Shown here one piece after another: positions 32,392 to 43,827 of a stretch of DNA of 64,000 nucleotides. The stretch's first letter is position 1, and every line of letters begins with the position of its first letter. This DNA is from Channallabes apus (taxonomy: Eukaryota > Chordata > Actinopteri > Siluriformes > Clariidae). The position numbers and the translations under genes were made by a program. The stretch spans positions 27,170,431 to 27,234,430 of the forward strand of contig CM060104.1 in assembly GCA_030522415.1 (NCBI GenBank), written 5' to 3'. Below the pieces are notes generated by a model. The model was not told the DNA's origin. It worked only from the letters and a program-made list of their open reading frames with translations, and ran no database searches.

Positions 32392-33419
32392 ATTCCCATA
32401 ATGCCATGATCACAAGTGTATTCTTCTTTACTCATTGTTCTCTAATAAACAAACTGAGCCGTGTACTAGACAGGCGGCCAGACGCTACGCTCTGATGTCT
32501 AGATGACACTGTGCCGTCCCTTGAGACTCAGTGTCCCCACGCTGACCTGCTCAGTGCCAAGCAGTACATACACACACACACACACACACACTGTTTACAG
32601 CAGAGTTGGATGCTAACTTGGGTAACTCGGAGGATCTGAACAGGACAGTGCATAACTTTACTGTACACATGCACTGACATCTATGATGAACACACACACA
32701 CAATCATCTATTACGTGTGTGTATGATATATGCTAATGTAACCCCACACACACGTGTTCATCAATGTCCTGCAGACACGAGAGGAATCCATTAAACACTA
32801 ATCTGTCACCCAGTCGTGTGTACGAGAGTGTGTCTGCTGAAAAGCCTCAGGCGTAATGCTGATATTCCTCTGTAAGAAAACACACACACACACACACCAT
32901 CAGTGATCGATAACGTGGCTGATTTTACATGCTGTTGCCCTGCAGCTCGTCAGCGCTCTCGGGGTAACGACATCACAATAAACAGTTTGTCCTCAATTAA
33001 TGGCTTTTAGTTTCCTTTCATACAAACATGTTTACTAGAAAGTGACGCAGTACGTAACCTTTTTAATACTAGTTCATAGCTGTTTACTAAAATACTAGAT
33101 AGTGCTTAATGCTAGTTCAGCCCTGGTTACTGGTTAATGTTTATCACTAACTCATAACTGTTTATCTGTTAACTGTTTAATGCTAGTTCAAAGCTGTTTG
33201 CTAACTCCAGTTAGTTAATCTGTGCTTAATGCTAGTTTTGCCATAGCTACAGTAGCTCTATAATGTGATGCTGGTTAGCTGTTAATCAGCTCAATGCTAG
33301 TTCCTGTGTAGATACTATAATGCTAATTAGCTGCTATCTGTTTGATGGAAGTTCATAACTGTTTGCTAGCACTAGTTAGTGCTAATAGATTAGTGCTAGT
33401 TCTAGTGGCTTAGTCTGTT
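32392..33419. repeat. Decayed array related to the minisatellite
   Basis: From about 33,040 there are many diverged pieces such as TTAATGCTAGTTCA, AGCTGTTTACTA and GGTTACT, interleaved at roughly 25-40 bp. The same text resumes at 38,233-38,404 and at 41,989-42,420, on the other sides of two large insertions. 32,392-33,040 is mostly non-repetitive with CA tracts. Confidence 0.6.
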
Positions 33420-33720
33420 CCCAGATAGCAAGGTGACATTGATTCAATGTTGAAATTTCATCAGAATCATCATTTTGGTTGAGGTTGATTTTTCAATGCT
33501 AAATAATGTTGAATCAATGTTGATAATTCAATGCTTTTCTGTGTTGAAAAGACAAACATTGAATCAATGTTGATTTTTGGTTTTGGAACCCATCCTCATT
33601 CAACAATGTAAGGCAAATTAAATTAACTAAGTGCATTTCTATAAAAATGTGTATGCATGTGTGTATGTGTTTAAAACAGGTTAAAAAATTGACTACGAGA
33701 GATTTGCCATGGTGCTTAAA

Positions 33721-33791
<71 letters not shown>
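33721..33791. repeat. A-run and (TA)n microsatellite
   Basis: About 19 A followed by about 26 TA units. Confidence 0.95.
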
Positions 33792-33796
<5 letters not shown>

Positions 33797-35090
33797 TTAA
33801 GGGAAAAAATAATTTGACGGTAAGTTTTGTGTATTTACCTTGCTGCCTACACTCTAAAAAATGCTGGGTTGTTTTTTCTACCCAAACGCTGGGTTGCCGC
33901 TTTTGGGTCATTTTTCTGGGTTATTTACAGAGAGTTGGGTAGTTTTTGTGTAACCCAGCTGCTGGGTTGAAGTTTGCTTGGCCCCTCCCCCAAAGTTCAC
34001 CGGTGGATTCAGCGGCTGTCACTCAGCTTCGTGTCTCTTGAGCTCCCACACCGCTGATGACGGTTCATCCTCCTCGGACATTTAAGGGGAAATGGCGTTA
34101 AATACAAGGTCTGTATACACATGTTCACTCACCTAATTCACATATGACTGAAAAATTATTACTATATGTAACATTTATTACTGTTACCGTGTTAAGGTTA
34201 CACACAAACTTTCCGGCTGGTCTGAGGTACTGGATGATAATTTAGCTGAGATTAGCTGCTAGCCATAAACCCCACCTGTGTATGAAAGAAACGGCTAAGA
34301 TGTCTGAGCTTTTTTAGCTTTTTCTGTAGAATGTTTGCAGGGTTACGAAGATGGTGAAGTGATGAATGAACGCTAAACTGTTAACTGTAGGGCTACCATG
34401 ACCAGGCATTTAGTTAGTTTGCTAGCATTAGCAACCACTTTAGAACTTTATTAAACTCACTGCTTGAGACAATAAAATGCTGGTGTGTTACAAAACACTG
34501 ACCCTCTCACAAATATACAGACCTGGTAACCCTCCCGTTTTTCACTAGCTAGTAATTTACTCTGCGGTCAAATTTCTCCTGCGTTTCTCCCGAGTTATAA
34601 CAATATTTTACACCTTTCCCCCTTTGGCAAGTATGCAAATGTATCACCAGTAATAGCATGTAAGCTAACCAGGTAGCTCTCTTTAACCAAAGTTAAATTA
34701 ACTATCAGTCAGCGCGCCAACTACAGGAAAAAGTACCACAGCGGTACAGATAACTACTAGATGAAGTATTAATATTGTGGTGATTGTAATGTACCAGTAT
34801 GACACCAGCTATGACATTTTTTCGGTAATTAGCTTAAAATCAATGCAGACTACAATATCAACTAGTCTGACATAAAGAGCTGCATCCTAAAAGCCATGCT
34901 TATTTTGCTGTTTTATTTTTGGTAGTAGCTGTCTCCATGTTTTTGTTTCTGGTTACCTATACACTATCTTAATGGGCAGCTTTGTAATTTTTTTAGTATC
35001 AATCGTATTTCACACGAAATTGAGAGTCTTATTCAGTTTAATCTTTGCTATTCAACAAAATTTTAACTTTTTCATTTCTTTCTTTCTAAG

Positions 35091-35189
35091 GTTGGAACCA
35101 ACATGGTGGAATACCTCCAGCAGGCTGAAGTGTCGAGGCCGTACCCCTACATCCTGACGTTGGGAGATAATGACCACCACTGCTCTCAG
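35091..35189 (+). pseudogene. Exon-like coding fragment carried by the element
   Basis: After a good acceptor (TTTCTTTCTAAG) the frame reads GTNMVEYLQQAEVSRPYPYI, LTLGDNDHHCSQ, then stop. PYPYILTLGD..HCSQ resembles the C-terminal part of a repeated teleost protein family that I recall from SAMD3-like predicted genes; this is memory, not a search. A potential first exon (AAATGGCGTTAAATACAAG/GT at about 34,090) would splice into a different frame, so the fragment looks dead. Confidence 0.45.
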
Positions 35190-35569
35190 TAATGTTGTAA
35201 TGTTGCTATGAAATAGCGAGACCTACCTGAAAAGTCATAGACAGACAGTGTTTGTATGTTAAAATGAGACCAGGGCTGGATAGTTTTGATCCTGCTCTGT
35301 AGAAGTTGCTTCAGCCTATTTGTTCAATTACTCCATTCTGCTCTTATCAGTAATAGTATAGTAATGATGTCACTGTTGATTATCTGTTCTTGTGCTTTTG
35401 AAAAATAAATGTTTTTTTCTAAGAACATTTAATAGGATGATGTTTATTGCATACATGTATGTTTTTTGTAATAGACCAGTATATCAAAGTAATTTAACTG
35501 TTTAATAGACATGCGTGTTTTTTTTTTTTTTTTTACAGATTCACTGTAAAACATGAAAATAATAATAAC

Positions 35570-35612
35570 CTATTTGTGAGGTAGAATTAACCCAATTCTA
35601 CCTCACAAATAG
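35570..35612. repeat. Perfect 19-bp hairpin
   Basis: CTATTTGTGAGGTAGAATT and its exact reverse complement, separated by five bases (35,589-35,593). Confidence 0.95.
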
Positions 35613-36253
35613 ACCAATTTATGTGGTGGAATTAACCCAGCATTATAGTTAAATATGACCTAGCATTTGGATTGAATATTTAACCCATCTTGTTGGGTTA
35701 AACAAATAACCCATCTTGCTGGGTTACATTAACCCAGCATTTAGTTAGTCCTATATTTACCTAGCGGCTGGGTTAAAAACAACCCAGATTGGGTTGTTTT
35801 TAACCCAGCATTTTTTAGGGTGTAGTTTACTCACTTGAGAGCTTAATTCCTGTTTGCCGTTCAAAAGTACTCAATTTTCGCCTCGCATTTAACATCGGAA
35901 GGTGTTTTTACACTGTCGCCACGTCATTATAATACACTCTACAGGCATGAGAATTCAATATGTTGTAGTCTGGAAGTTCCTGCCACTCACGGTGAAAGAA
36001 TTTTGGCGATGCGACCTACGGTATTCTGTTGGGAAGCATTTGTTTGAGAGCTTAGTTCCTGTTTCCCGTTGTCTGTGTCTGACCCAGAGCAGTGTGCGTG
36101 CCCCACATGGAAAGAACCTATATGAGGATATATGCGCATATATGAAACCTATATGCAGTATATATGCGCATATATCCGCACCTATATGAGGACATATGTG
36201 CATATATGAAACCTATATGCAGTATATATGCGCATATAACCGCACCTATATGG

Positions 36254-36450
36254 GGCCAGGGGTAGCTCAGTGGTTAAGGCATTGGACTACAGTTCGGAAG
36301 ATCCCAGGTTCAAACCCCACAACCCACAACAACAGTTGCCACTGTTGGGCCCTTGAGCAAGGCCCTTAACCCTCAACTGCTCAGATGTATAATGAGATAA
36401 AAATGTAAGTCGCTCTGGATAAGAGCGTCTGCCAAATGCCTAAATGTAAA
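36254..36450 (+). mobile_element. tRNA-headed SINE, family 1 (left arm of inverted pair)
   Basis: Head GGCCAGGGGTAGCTCAGTGG, B box GGTTCAAACCCC, tail GAGCGTCTGCCAAATGCC, TAAATGTAAA. Best preserved copy of the family. Confidence 0.9.
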
Positions 36451-36472
36451 TATGAGGATATATGCGCATATA

Positions 36473-36664
36473 TTTACATTTAGGCATTTGGCAGACGCTC
36501 TTATCCAGAGCGACTTACATTTTTATCTCATTACACGTCTGAGCAATTGAGGGTTAAGGGCCTTGCTCAAGGGCCCAACAGTGGCAACTTGGTGGTTGTG
36601 GGATTTGAACCTGGGATCTTCCGAACCGTAGTCCAATGCCTTAACCACTGAGCTACCCCTGGCC
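36473..36664 (-). mobile_element. tRNA-headed SINE, family 1 (right arm of inverted pair)
   Basis: The mirror copy starts 22 bp after the first ends, with tail-to-tail orientation. The two are nearly identical, so about 190 bp can pair. Confidence 0.9.
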
Positions 36665-37163
36665 CATATATATGAAACCTATATGCAGTATATATGCATA
36701 TATATGATAATATATATGCGTATATATGCCACATGTAGGCAACATTGAGGTGCATATATGTGCATATACAGGCCATATAGGTCTCCTGTATTGCTTCTTT
36801 ATATCCACATATAAGCCCTATATGTACATACAAGATATGTCTCCTATGGCAGGATCTGGTCATTTTAGCTCATATCTCACTTTGGCAACTGTCATACATG
36901 ATGCCTAGCTCATATTTTCTATTATCAAGGCAATAACTAAGAACTAACAAAAAAAAAATGCAAAAAACTAATCCTAATTGGCCACATACAGTATATGAGG
37001 ATATATGCACATATATGAAACCTCAGTCTCCGTGAAAATCTTTTTGAAACACGTCACTAAAATTAACTGAAATGAGAAATATATCTATATAAAGCTTAAA
37101 GTGTCTACTTTTAAATGATGCAAGTCACATTGAAAACAAATATTCTCAGTTTATGTAATCCGT

Positions 37164-37366
37164 ATGAAACCAAGGAGAGGCACAGAATTTGGACATGTGG
37201 ACATGATCATGTATGCAGATGATACGGTAATTTTTACACAAGCTAAAAGTGCTGATGATGCAGCCCATCAGCTTTCATTAGCCTTAGATGACTTACAAAA
37301 ATGGCTGAATGATTCATGCTTGTGCCTTAATGTTAAAAAGACTGTATCAATGTTTTTTACAGAGTT
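37164..37366 (+). pseudogene. Non-LTR reverse transcriptase palm fragment
   Basis: GHVDMIMYADDTVIFTQAKS, then LSLALDDLQKWLNDSCLCLN and VKKTVSMFFTE: the YADD catalytic motif and following strand of a LINE reverse transcriptase, of a clade different from the L2 element nearby. Only about 65 codons remain; the downstream reading is unrelated. Confidence 0.75.
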
Positions 37367-38404
37367 TCTTTGCTTCAACAGTTCAGAAATGGCTTCGTTA
37401 TGTCCCAGAACGGCTGGGGGGAATTGCTCGTGGTGGAAAACCATAAGTTCAGACTCTCTTATTATCTCTTATTATCTTATGTCTTATTATCTGTTTTGCT
37501 GCGTAAATACATTTCAACTTACGAATAATGTTTCAGTCATCTGTTGTGTTTCTGACTTGGTTGTTTCTATTTGCATTTGACTGAATTTTGCTGAGGCAGG
37601 CTGCCATTTTTATATTATGGTTTTCCAGTCTCTTCTCTTGGCAGTTAGATTCTGTTTTATGAATTCAGAATTAACAATCTCTTCTAATAGTTCTCTTCTA
37701 AAAACTCATTTTGTCATCCAGTTCATAATAATTTGTATGTAAGTTGTAGTGTGTTTTATTATATAGTTGTTTTATTGTAATTGTGATGTTACTTCCTGTT
37801 TAAATGGGTATGGAGCATAAATAAATAAATATGTTTACATGTAAACTGAAGGATGTTGAGTTACTGACTTTTTGTTAAAAAAAAAATGTTTTTCAGCCCT
37901 ACATGGTCTCTGATTTAAAGAAATAAACCAAAACGGACATGATTTACTGTCATAGAATCTTGCTGTTCATAAAGCAAGACTAAACTATAATTGCTTCAAT
38001 GTTGATTCAATGTTGATTCAATGTAAAATAAGTGATTGAATTTACGTTGAACAAACATTGATTTTATGCCCATCTTGATCTATTTTTCATCATTGAAATA
38101 ACATTATTTCAAGGTGCAAACCTGATGAAAAATCAACGTTTAACATTGAAATTTCAACATTGATTCAATGACAAGTTGGTTGATGCTTTAATGTTGATTC
38201 AACGATGATTCAATGTTGTTCTGCTATCTGGGTTTAATGCTTGTTAGTGCTTAATGTGCTAGGTTGGAGCTGGTTACTTAAGTACTAGTGGGTTGTCTAT
38301 TTAATTCTAGTTCATAGATGTTTGCTAATCCCATGTTGTGGATTTACCTGCTGAATGCTAGTTCTGTAATAACTAGCTTTTAATTCTTGTAAATCTGTAA
38401 TGTT

Positions 38405-41400
38405 ATATTAAATCAGCTCAGTCGATTCCACTAATTATAATTTACAGACCTCCAGGGCCGTATTCTGAATTTCTTAGTGAATTTGCAGATTTCATCTCAG
38501 ACCTGGTCATTTCTGTAGACAAAGTGTTAATTGCTGGAGATTTTAACATTCATTTTGAGAATCCAGAAGACCCTCTGAGAACAGCATTTATATCCATACT
38601 GGACTCCGTAGGTGTAAATCAGTGTGTAGTAGGACCCACTCATAAAGCAGGTCACACTTTAGATTTAGTAATATTCTTCGGATTAATTATAAGAAATGTA
38701 TTCACAATTCCACTGTCTGAAATTATCTCAGATCACTATCTTGTCTCCATTCAAGTGTGTCACAGTGATAATGTACGCACAGTACCGCGCTACCGTATTA
38801 AACGTACATTCACATCAACTACCACACAGAGTTTTATCAGTAATCTCCCAGAGTTACCAACTTCGATTAGGCCACCGTCTGACCCCACAGAACTCGATCA
38901 GGCGACTGAATATTTAGAGTCGACACTTCGTTGTACCTTAGATAATGTAGCTCCAGCTAAAAGAAAAATTATTAGAGATAAGAAACTCGCTCCCTGGTAT
39001 AACGATCACACGCGCACTTTAAAACAGACTGCTCGGAAATTAGAGCGTAAATGGCGTCAAACTAAATTGTTGGTATTTCAAATAGCATGGAAAGAGAGCA
39101 TCCTGAACTATAGGAAAGCTCTTAGTGTAGCTAGATCAACGTATCTCTCCACTCTTATAGAAGAAAATAAAAATAATCCTAGATTTTTATTTAATACCGT
39201 AGCCAAATTAACCAGAAATAAGACCACTACAGAAATCTCCACAACAACATCATGCAATAGTGAGGACTTCATGAACTTTTTTAATAATAAAATTGTAAAT
39301 ATCAGGCATAAAATTGAGGCTTTGAAACCAAACAATGTAATTGATACTGATGTTAACCTAGCCATGTCAGATTCAAACCTAGAATACTTTACTCCTCTTG
39401 AAGAGAATGAACTAATTTCACTCATCTCTTCTGCAAATTCATCAACCTGTATATTAGATCCTATACCGACACATTTTCTTAAACAGATAGTACCAGTAAT
39501 AACAGAACCGATGTTGAGAATAATTAATTCCTCACTCAGCATTGGTTATGTTCCAAAATCTTTTAAAGTAGCAGTTATTAAACCAATAATTAAGAAACCT
39601 GACCTTGACCCCTGTCAGCTGTCCAATTACAGGCCAATATCAAACCTCCCCTTTATCTCTAAGATTCTGGAAAAGATAGTAGCGGAGCAGCTATGCTCAT
39701 ATCTACATAGAAATCGCATACATGAACTGTATCAGTCAGGATTTAGGCCTCATCACAGCACAGAAACAGCACTCGTTAAAGTAGTAAATGACCTCCTATT
39801 GGCCTCTGATCAGGGTTGTGTAACTATGCTTGTATTACTCGACCTCAGTGCAGCGTTTGATACCATTGATCATGCTATTCTTCTTCACAGATTAGAAAAT
39901 TTAGTAGGAATTAAGGGTACAGCCCTCTCCTGGCTCAGATCCTATTTGACCGATCGTTATCAGTATGTAGACTTAAATGGTGATTATTCTGCATGTTCTC
40001 TAGTGGAGTTTGGCGTTCCGCAGGGTTCAGTTTTAGGCCCACTGCTTTTTTCCCTTTACATGCTTCCTCTGGGCAACATAATCCGTAAGCATGGTATTAG
40101 TTTTCATTGTTATGCTGACGACACACAGCTAGACGTCTCAACAAAACCTGATGAGAAAAACCATCTTACTAAAGTTGAGCAATGTGTTCAGGACATAAGA
40201 AATTGGATGCTAATTAACTTCCTTCTGCTTAATCCGGATAAGACAGAAGTTCTAGTCATAGGACCGCATACAGCTAGAAGTAAAATCTTAGATCACACCG
40301 TAACTTTAGATGGCCTTTCCGTTCCGCCAAGTGCAACAGTAAAAGACCTCGGCGTGATTATAGATTCCAGCCTTTCATTTGAAGCTCATGTAGATAATAT
40401 CACCAGGATAGCATTCTTTCACCTTAGAAATATCGCCAAAATAAGAAATATATTGTCGCTAAATGATGCAGAAAAACTAGTTCATGCTTTTATCACTTCT
40501 AGGTTGGACTATTGTAATGCCTTACTGTCTGGTTGTTCAGTTAGGTGCATAAACAAGCTTCAGCTAGTCCAAAATGCAGCAGCGAGAGTCCTCACTAGAA
40601 CCAGAAGATATGAGCACATCACCCCTATCCTATATTCACTGCATTGGCTCCCTGTGAAATTTCGCATTGATTTTAAAATACTACTCTTGACATATAAGGC
40701 ATTAAATGGTCTCGCGCCGCAGTATCTGAGCGAACTGCTAGTGTCTTACGATCCGCCACGCCTACTTCGGTCAAAGGATGCAGGCTGCTTATCAGTACCG
40801 CGTATTATGAAAACTACAGCTGGGGGCAGAGCTTTTTCTTACAAAGCCCCAAAATTATGGAATAGTCTTCCAAATAGTGTTCGGGACTCAGACACAGTCT
40901 CAGTGTTTAAGTCTAGGCTAAAACCTATTTATTTAACCAAGCATTTTATAAATAGATTTGCCATAAGGTAAAGGAGCAGATCTGGGGGACTCATGGACGT
41001 AGAGTATTATGGTGAACTGGTATGTTTAGATGCTGTCTTCCTCAGTCTCATTTGATCACTCAGGTTTGTTGACGGTGAGGTGATTGTTTGCTTTACATCT
41101 CAGGGAGCCCTCATGTTTGTGTTTCCTTCTGGCTCTCCCTTTTAGTTATGCTGTCATAATTAGTCCTGCCGGAGTCCCTGCTTGCACTCTACAGTAAATA
41201 TACATTCACGTTAGACATTGTGACTGTGACCATACCTAATTGCAATCTCTCCTCCTCTTCTCTTCCTCCCCCTCTTTCTCTTTCCTCTCTCCCCCTGTCT
41301 CCCCCTTTCACTCTTTCTCTCTCTCTCTCTGTCGAGCTACACATGTGGTTCCTGAGCTGCCAGTGATCCAGACTCCCTCTGCCCTTCGGACCTGTCTGAT

Positions 41401-41988
41401 CCATCCTGGTGCCCGGTTTCTGGTTGGAGGTCTCACCGCATGGATGCCCCGTGTGTCTCTTTAGGATGCGTCTGGTGTCTGGGGATGATTCTCTATACTT
41501 AGAAGATGGTTCTGGCCTCGACTGGTGTGGTCAGCTGTTTCTCTGAGGACTTGACAATTCGATAGTTCAGGACTGGAACTTTCTACAAGTCTATCTGAGT
41601 CTCGAATAACTACTCGAATAACTACTGGACTCCATTTTACATCAAGTATTATAACATCAATTAACATCAACTATTATAGCTGAACCTAACACTTAACACT
41701 ATATAAATGCAGATCATTTCCTGCTATCTGTTTCACCCAGATGAGGATGGGTTCCCTGTCGAGTCTGGTTCCTCTCAAGGTTTCTTCCTATTACCGTCTC
41801 AGGGAGTTTTTCCTTGCCACTGTCGCCCTCGGGCTTGCTCACCAGGGAATATCTGAACATTTTGATTCATACACATTCACATTCCATACAAACTTAAATA
41901 ATTCTTTTGATTGTGTAAAGCTGTTTTGAGACAATGTCAATTGTTAAAAGCGCTATACAAATAAAATTGAATTGAATTGAATTGAATT
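38405..41988 (+). mobile_element. L2-type LINE, 5'-truncated
   Basis: One long ORF, then about 1 kb of 3' UTR ending AAGCGCTATACAAATAAA and a tail of four ATTGA-type repeats. The 5' end is cut inside the endonuclease domain. The element sits within the decayed minisatellite. Clade assignment rests on the RT text and the pentamer tail. Confidence 0.9.
38524..40971 (+). CDS. L2-type LINE endonuclease/reverse transcriptase, 5'-truncated ORF
   Basis: The open frame extends upstream to about 38,402 without an ATG ([17 protein letters not shown]), so the listed GTG start is an artefact of truncation. The N-terminal 90 residues are the end of an APE-type endonuclease ([22 protein letters not shown], and the SDH motif in [10 protein letters not shown]). 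The RT domain spans about 280-560 and holds [73 protein letters not shown] and the catalytic YADDTQ. The tail region has the [11 protein letters not shown] and LHWLPV motifs typical of fish L2. No stops or frameshifts in 815 codons indicate a young insertion. It reverse-transcribes its own RNA at a nicked target (family knowledge). The copy itself cannot be autonomous, because most of the endonuclease is missing. Confidence 0.92.
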   Translation: MLIAGDFNIHFENPEDPLRTAFISILDSVGVNQCVVGPTHKAGHTLDLVIFFGLIIRNVFTIPLSEIISDHYLVSIQVCHSDNVRTVPRYRIKRTFTSTTTQSFISNLPELPTSIRPPSDPTELDQATEYLESTLRCTLDNVAPAKRKIIRDKKLAPWYNDHTRTLKQTARKLERKWRQTKLLVFQIAWKESILNYRKALSVARSTYLSTLIEENKNNPRFLFNTVAKLTRNKTTTEISTTTSCNSEDFMNFFNNKIVNIRHKIEALKPNNVIDTDVNLAMSDSNLEYFTPLEENELISLISSANSSTCILDPIPTHFLKQIVPVITEPMLRIINSSLSIGYVPKSFKVAVIKPIIKKPDLDPCQLSNYRPISNLPFISKILEKIVAEQLCSYLHRNRIHELYQSGFRPHHSTETALVKVVNDLLLASDQGCVTMLVLLDLSAAFDTIDHAILLHRLENLVGIKGTALSWLRSYLTDRYQYVDLNGDYSACSLVEFGVPQGSVLGPLLFSLYMLPLGNIIRKHGISFHCYADDTQLDVSTKPDEKNHLTKVEQCVQDIRNWMLINFLLLNPDKTEVLVIGPHTARSKILDHTVTLDGLSVPPSATVKDLGVIIDSSLSFEAHVDNITRIAFFHLRNIAKIRNILSLNDAEKLVHAFITSRLDYCNALLSGCSVRCINKLQLVQNAAARVLTRTRRYEHITPILYSLHWLPVKFRIDFKILLLTYKALNGLAPQYLSELLVSYDPPRLLRSKDAGCLSVPRIMKTTAGGRAFSYKAPKLWNSLPNSVRDSDTVSVFKSRLKPIYLTKHFINRFAIR

Positions 41989-42430
41989 AATGCTAGTTCA
42001 TATCTGTTGACTATAACACTAGTTCGTGTGTAACTGCTTGATTCTAGTTAATAGATGTTTACTGTCACACTAGTTGGTGGATTTGTTTGCTTGCTAGTTA
42101 GCTGTTAGTATGTTGGATGCTAGTTCGGGGCTGGTTACTATAATGATAGTGGGACAATGTTTAATGCTAGCTCATGGCTGTTCCGCTGTTGATGTTTCAA
42201 TGCTAGTTCAAAGCTGTTTGCTAACTCTAGTTAGATAACCTGCCTGTTTAATACTAGCTGGTTACTACTGGATAATACTAGTTAGCTGTTAATCTGTTTA
42301 ATGCTAATTCAATACTTGTTCATGATAATGCTTGTTGCTAATGCTAGTTTAGCTGTTTACTATATTTAGTTAGTTAGTGATGCTTGTCCACAGTGGTTTA
42401 ATGCTAGTGAGTGTTTTGATATATTTTGTA
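41989..42430. repeat. Decayed array, third segment
   Basis: Continuation of the TTAATGCTAGTTCA-type text on the far side of the LINE. Confidence 0.6.
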
Positions 42431-42639
42431 TACGGTCATAAGCACATTTCTCCTCAAACACAAGAATGAGCTGTTGCTATAGCAACCAGTGGTTTTCACT
42501 ACTGCACTGCTGTCAGCTTACAGGAAATGAATCAACGCTTCCTCACTGAGTGTGTTAATTATTGCAATAAATAATAAATAAAAGGAAAACAAATCGTGTT
42601 GTTGAATGTGTCAGTATGGAACAAAACAAAGCTCTACAT

Positions 42640-42643
42640 GTGT

Positions 42644-42682
<39 letters not shown>

Positions 42683-42972
42683 CCGAGAGATGAAATGGTA
42701 AATTCAGTATGTCTGAGGATAATTGCTGCTAGTGTACACGAGAGGAAAGATTAAAATGCAAGATTAATGTTCTCCTTCTTGCTGGTGACACACACACACA
42801 CACACACAGACACACACACACACACAGATACACACACATAGCTCCAGGACATGGCAGCTCTGTGCTGTGAGTTATAGATGGATAGAGGACACATGACAAT
42901 ATGATGGGAGTGGAGCGATAGTTACAGAGCGTGAACTGGGTTTTAATGCCAGTGTGAAAGGATGATGTGTGC

Positions 42973-43017
<45 letters not shown>

Positions 43018-43020
43018 CAC
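42640..43020. repeat. Series of (CA)n, (GT)n and (GA)n tracts
   Basis: Simple repeats at about 42,650-42,680, 42,789-42,838 and 42,965-43,017. Confidence 0.9.
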
Positions 43021-43226
43021 TGAATGCACTGAACGGATAGGATTCAGAATAGAGAAGGTTGTAGTTAAGTCTCGGCTCTGAACACACAAAGACATGAACA
43101 ATCCATGTGTTAAGAGCCTGACGTGAGCTCGCACTTTCTCTCCTGATCAACATTCCAGCCTCGACCAGAAAGAACGACAATAAAACCCTAGCAGGACATC
43201 GATGGCTCAGAGAGATACAGGTTCTA

Positions 43227-43228
<2 letters not shown>

Positions 43229-43304
<76 letters not shown>
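43229..43304. repeat. (GT)n microsatellite, about 38 units
   Basis: One of the longest pure dinucleotide tracts in the window; several low-complexity ORFs derive from it. Confidence 0.97.
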
Positions 43305-43307
<3 letters not shown>

Positions 43308-43754
43308 ATCGCATAAATACGGCTGTGTGTGTAAAGAAGACGTATAGTCCTGTCGTGCAGGTATACAGAAATGCAATCACACACGTACGCACACAGCAGG
43401 TTGGATGAAGAGCTGAGAATGCTGTAAACCTGAACAGATGTCTCACACACACACACACACACACATCCATCTTAAAAACAATTATGAAAGCAGTTTGCAT
43501 TTCTGATGAAGCAGAGTGAGATACGGTGTGAGTGTGAGCCGTACAGGCTTTTCAGGGACACCAAGAAAAGAGGTAGATCGATCCAAGAAAGAGGAGAATA
43601 GACAGACAGAGAGAGAGAGAGAGACAGAGTAACAGAGAGAGAGACGTTCCCTATACCTCCATCTTCTCTTGTGTTTTGTTACTGAAATGAAATCCTACTG
43701 TAATCCCACTACTGTCACATGGACGTAGCCAGTTGATCTGAGCCGGTGCTGTAT

Positions 43755-43827
43755 GACCCAGTGGCCTAATGGATAAGGCATCAGCCTCCGGAGCTGGGGA
43801 TTGTGGGTTCAAGTCCCACCTGGGTTG
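43755..43827 (+). tRNA. tRNA-Arg (CCG)
   Basis: A 73-nt cloverleaf. The acceptor GACCCAG pairs with CTGGGTT (last pair G-T), D arm TGGCCTAATGGATAAGGC, anticodon arm TCAGC-CTCCGGA-GCTGG with CCG at the wobble loop centre, T arm GTGGG-TTCAAGT-CCCAC. A box TGGCCTAATGG and B box GGTTCAAGTCC are intact. No clear T4 terminator follows at once (TTGTTGTTTAAG). First gene of a five-member cluster. Confidence 0.93.

Larger units (their letters stand above)
33850..35822. mobile_element. TA-flanked inverted-repeat element with AACCCAGC-rich ends
   Basis: Termini CACTCTAAAAAATGCTGGGT and, reversed, CACCCTAAAAAATGCTGGGT; TA on both sides. Subterminal ACCCAGC repeats lie within about 200 bp of each end. 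The interior contains exon-like sequence at 35,091-35,190 and a 19-bp perfect hairpin. No transposase is seen. Confidence 0.75.
36116..37022. repeat. Palindromic ATATGCGCATAT-type repeat region
   Basis: Alternating units such as TATATGCGCATATATGAAAC, CTATATGCAGTATATATGC and CACCTATATGAGGA recur from 36,116 to 37,022, interrupted by two SINEs. Each unit is nearly self-complementary. Confidence 0.8.
33420..38232. mobile_element. Large inverted-repeat DNA element, composite, superfamily unknown
   Basis: The left end is CCCAGATAGCA and the right end TGCTATCTGGG. The next 150-240 bp at both ends are made of short palindromic units around ATTGAATCAATGTTGA. The flanks suggest a 2-bp (TT) target duplication within the old array. 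The 4.8-kb interior hosts a TA-flanked element (33,850-35,822), an ATATGC-rich repeat with two inverted SINEs, and a reverse-transcriptase fragment. No transposase is recognised. It may be a non-autonomous element loaded with nested insertions. Confidence 0.6.

Noticed and set aside
36254..36320. tRNA-like sequence GGGGTAGCTCAGTGGTTAAG with B box
   Set aside because: It is the head of a SINE repeated many times in the window. The acceptor stem is not closed and the family tail follows.
38524..38526. GTG as true start of the LINE ORF
   Set aside because: The frame continues upstream with endonuclease-like residues to about 38,402; the element is truncated and the real start is missing.
42872..43462. 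196-codon minus-strand ORF
   Set aside because: It is driven by (GT)n and (GA)n tracts (THTHTH and SLSLSL runs); no protein family.
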